Positions 61,710-64,000 of a DNA stretch of 64,000 nt are shown here, piece by piece (the stretch's first letter is position 1; each line of letters starts with the position of its first letter). A program made the translations under genes and the position numbers. The DNA lies in the NCBI RefSeq assembly GCF_014174155.1, contig NZ_JABEQM010000001.1, forward strand, positions 124,001 to 188,000, written 5' to 3'. Source of the DNA: Gluconacetobacter tumulisoli. GTDB lineage: Bacteria; Pseudomonadota; Alphaproteobacteria; Acetobacterales; Acetobacteraceae. The notes beneath the pieces are model-generated. The model was given only the letters and a program-made list of their open reading frames with translations, ran no database searches and was not told the origin of the DNA.

Positions 61710-61745
61710 TCCCGACCGGCAAAAGGTCGGGCCTTGCCCGAACCC

Positions 61746-61767
61746 GCCAGGGCCCTGAGGCCCTGGC
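61746..61767 (+). terminator. GC-rich hairpin after the DUF3465-like gene
   Basis: Nine-base perfect inverted repeat (61746-61754 and 61759-61767, GCCAGGGCC type) with a four-base loop, about 35 bases past the stop; no T-run. Plausible transcript end. Confidence 0.5.
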
Positions 61768-61852
61768 CCCCCGATCATGAATGAAAACGATTGGTTTCCA
61801 AAGACGACGGCCTCTGGCGGGTTTCAGGGCAGAGCCCTGGGCTTGCCATAAG

Positions 61853-61886
61853 AAAAAGGGCCGCACGGTGATGCACCGGGCGGCCC
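61853..61886 (-). terminator. intrinsic terminator of clpA
   Basis: Hairpin with arms 61858-61864 and 61880-61886 (GGGCCGC) plus an inner CGGTG/CACCG stem. On the minus strand it is followed by five T residues (61853-61857), just past the clpA stop. Confidence 0.85.
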
Positions 61887-61904
61887 CTCCTTCATCGGGA
61901 CGGA

Positions 61905-64000
61905 TCAGCCTGCGGCTTCGGATTCCCGCTCGCTGCCTTCGTCGCCCTCGGCCGGGCTATCGGGGGTGGATTCGATATATTCGAAATCCAGCGCCCCGTC
62001 CTTCAGGGTGATCTTCACCGCGCCGCCCTTGACCAGCCGGCCGAACAGCAATTCCTCGGCCAGCGGCTTCTTGATGTGCTCCTGGATCACGCGGCCCAGC
62101 GGCCGTGCGCCATAGAGGCGGTCGTATCCGCGCTCGGCCAGCCATTCCTTCGCGGCCGACGAGATCTCGATCGTGACGTTGCGGTCGGCCAATTGCGCTT
62201 CCAGCTGGAAGACGAATTTCTCGACCACGCGACCCACGATCTCGGGCGTCAGGTTGGCGAACGGAATGACCGCATCCAGGCGGTTGCGGAATTCCGGCGT
62301 GAAGATCCGCTTGATCGCCTCCTCGTCCTCGCCCTCGCGGGAATCGCGGGCGAAGCCGATGGCCTCCTTGTTCAGGTCCGCGGCGCCCGCGTTAGTGGTC
62401 ATGATCAGCACCACATTGCGGAAATCCACGGTCTTGCCGTTGTGGTCGGTCAGGCGGCCATGGTCCATGACCTGCAGCAGGACGTTATAGAGGTCGGGAT
62501 GTGCCTTCTCGATCTCGTCCAGCAGCAGGACGGCATGCGGATGCTGGTCGATGGCGTCGGTCAGCAGCCCACCCTGGTCGAAGCCGACATAGCCCGGCGG
62601 CGCGCCGATCAGGCGGGAAATCGAATGCCGTTCCATATATTCGGACATGTCGAAGCGGACCAGCTCGATGCCCAGCGTCTTGGCCAGCTGCTTGGCGACC
62701 TCGGTCTTGCCAACCCCGGTGGGACCGGAGAACAGATAGTTGCCGATCGGCTTCTCGGGATCGCGCAACCCGGCACGCGACAGCTTGATGGCCGCCGTCA
62801 GGGCTTCGATCGCCCGGTTCTGGCCGTAGACCATGCCCTTCAGATCGCGCTCCAGCGTCCGCAGCGTCTCCTTGTCGTCGGACGACACGCTCTTGGGCGG
62901 GATGCGGGCGATCTTGGCGACGATGTCCTCGACATCCTTCAGGGTCACGGTCTTGCGGCGCCGGTTCTCGGGCACCAGCATCCGCGATGCCCCGACCTCG
63001 TCGATCACGTCGATCGCCTTGTCGGGCAATTTGCGATCATGGATGTATTTGGCCGCCAGTTCCACCGCGCCGCGAATGGCTTCCTCGGTATAGCGGACCT
63101 TGTGGTGGCGTTCGTAATTGCCTTTCAGGCCACGCAGGATCTTGACCGCGTCCTCCAGCGTCGGCTCGGCCACGTCGATCTTCTGGAACCGCCGGACCAG
63201 CGCGCGGTCCTTCTCGAAATGCTGGCGGTATTCCTTGTAGGTCGTCGAGCCGATGCAGCGCAGCGTGCCCGCCGCCAAGGCCGGTTTCAGCAGGTTCGAG
63301 GCATCCATCGCCCCGCCCGAGGTGGCGCCGGCGCCGATCACGGTATGGATCTCGTCGATGAAGAGGATGCTGCCCGGATTGTTGTCCAGTTCGGTCACGA
63401 CGGCTTTCAGCCGTTCCTCGAAATCGCCGCGATAGCGGGTGCCGGCCAGCAGCGCGCCCATGTCCAGCGAATAGATCGTGGATTTCAGCAGGACTTCGGG
63501 CACGTCGCCCTCGACGATGCGCTTGGCCAGGCCCTCGGCGATCGCCGTCTTGCCCACGCCGGGATCGCCGACATAAAGCGGGTTGTTCTTGGTGCGGCGG
63601 CACAGGATCTGGATCGTGCGCTCGATTTCGGAATCCCGGCCGATCAGCGGATCGATCTTCCCGTCCTCGGCCTTGCGGTTCAAATTGGTGCAATAGGCCG
63701 TCAGCGCATCCTGGTTCTTCTGGCTGCTCTTGCCGCGTTCCTCGCGCTCGCCTTCCGGGCTTTCGGGCGCGCTGCCGGAAACGGGGCGCCGCGTCGAGCG
63801 GTCGGGCGCCTTCGCGATCCCGTGCGAGATGAAGTTGACGGCGTCCAGCCGGGTCATGTCCTGCAGTTGCAGGAAATAGACGGCGTGGCTCTCACGCTCG
63901 GCGAACAGGGCAACCAGTACGTTGGAGCCCGTGACCTCGTCCCGGCCGGTCGATTGGACGTGGATCGCCGCGCGCTGGATCACGCGCTGGAACGCCGCCG
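61905..64000 (-). CDS. clpA: ATP-dependent Clp protease ATP-binding subunit ClpA (5' end outside window)
   Basis: AAA+ unfoldase that feeds substrates to ClpP; about 700 C-terminal residues are in the window and the start lies beyond its edge. The visible N-domain part ([20 protein letters not shown]) matches ClpA. Two ATPase modules follow: D1 with Walker [14 protein letters not shown] and Walker [15 protein letters not shown], and D2 with [15 protein letters not shown] and [14 protein letters not shown]. The middle coiled domain of ClpB is absent, and [20 protein letters not shown] is typical. The tail ([17 protein letters not shown]) is acidic. A clpS gene, usual next to clpA, would lie outside the window. 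Confidence 0.95.
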   Translation of the reverse strand, partial: AAFQRVIQRAAIHVQSTGRDEVTGSNVLVALFAERESHAVYFLQLQDMTRLDAVNFISHGIAKAPDRSTRRPVSGSAPESPEGEREERGKSSQKNQDALTAYCTNLNRKAEDGKIDPLIGRDSEIERTIQILCRRTKNNPLYVGDPGVGKTAIAEGLAKRIVEGDVPEVLLKSTIYSLDMGALLAGTRYRGDFEERLKAVVTELDNNPGSILFIDEIHTVIGAGATSGGAMDASNLLKPALAAGTLRCIGSTTYKEYRQHFEKDRALVRRFQKIDVAEPTLEDAVKILRGLKGNYERHHKVRYTEEAIRGAVELAAKYIHDRKLPDKAIDVIDEVGASRMLVPENRRRKTVTLKDVEDIVAKIARIPPKSVSSDDKETLRTLERDLKGMVYGQNRAIEALTAAIKLSRAGLRDPEKPIGNYLFSGPTGVGKTEVAKQLAKTLGIELVRFDMSEYMERHSISRLIGAPPGYVGFDQGGLLTDAIDQHPHAVLLLDEIEKAHPDLYNVLLQVMDHGRLTDHNGKTVDFRNVVLIMTTNAGAADLNKEAIGFARDSREGEDEEAIKRIFTPEFRNRLDAVIPFANLTPEIVGRVVEKFVFQLEAQLADRNVTIEISSAAKEWLAERGYDRLYGARPLGRVIQEHIKKPLAEELLFGRLVKGGAVKITLKDGALDFEYIESTPDSPAEGDEGSERESEAAG

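Noticed and set aside
1-64000. tRNA, rRNA, CRISPR arrays, insertion sequences, attachment sites
   Set aside because: I looked for T-loop-like sequences, regularly spaced repeats, transposase motifs and terminal inverted repeats and found none that hold up; a tRNAscan, CRISPR and ISfinder search would settle it.

Overview
The window is a GC-rich chromosomal segment of an acetic acid bacterium (Acetobacteraceae, most like Gluconacetobacter or a close relative). The main reason is the pair of membrane-bound FAD/cytochrome c sugar dehydrogenases at 47.2-55.5 kb, typical of organisms that oxidise sugars and sugar acids in the periplasm. Supporting signs are the codon usage, the small envelope proteins and the exopolysaccharide genes. 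I see no rRNA or tRNA gene, transposase, phage gene or CRISPR array.

Layout. 0-6.8 kb: unlinked metabolic genes (MYG1-type hydrolase, GNAT, alpha/beta hydrolase, GST, flavin-dependent monooxygenase, HglS-type 2-oxoadipate dioxygenase). 6.9-11.3 kb: a LysR regulator divergent from a four-gene set (DUF1028, flavin reductase, HpaB-type monooxygenase, RidA) that looks like a complete but unassigned catabolic pathway. 11.5-16.1 kb: FUSC exporter, a 43-residue Cys-rich membrane peptide, DNA polymerase IV, GhrA-type reductase. 16.2-18.7 kb: a TonB-dependent receptor. 19.2-25.2 kb: a diffusible signal factor (DSF) quorum-sensing locus made of an RpfC-type hybrid kinase, an RpfF-type DSF synthase and, where RpfG would be expected, a REC-PAS-GGDEF-EAL protein. 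25.6-30.3 kb: exopolysaccharide genes on the same strand as rpfF (galE, manC, a glycosyltransferase, and the N-terminal remnant of a WbaP-type sugar phosphotransferase).

30.7-35.1 kb: a group of very small envelope proteins (YidB-type, two lipoproteins, a CHRD protein, several one-helix peptides) around a PlsC-type acyltransferase. 35.2-37.6 kb: cobalamin nucleotide-loop assembly (cobS, cobT, cobU). 37.7-41.5 kb: FMN reductase, two frameshifted genes (WrbA-like and YceI-like), and a divergent LysR/pirin pair. 42.1-44.8 kb: a histone H1-like Lys/Ala-rich protein and fumarase C. 44.9-55.5 kb: an OprB-type porin, the gluconate 2-dehydrogenase operon, a GlcG-like secreted protein and a sorbitol/fructose-dehydrogenase-type operon, followed by a secreted lactonase-like beta-propeller. 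This reads as a periplasmic oxidation island: porin for entry, dehydrogenases passing electrons through tri-haem cytochromes to ubiquinone, possible lactone opening. 56.9-64 kb: pyrD, a HAD phosphatase, YqgE/AlgH, YdfG, PPK2, a DUF3465-like protein and clpA, cut by the window edge.

The most notable system is the DSF locus. Signal synthesis and sensing are conserved, but the expected HD-GYP output is replaced by a GGDEF-EAL output, and the synthase sits beside exopolysaccharide genes that c-di-GMP could control. Second is the HpaB/flavin reductase/RidA/DUF1028 cluster, whose logic resembles the Rut pathway but uses a different monooxygenase family.
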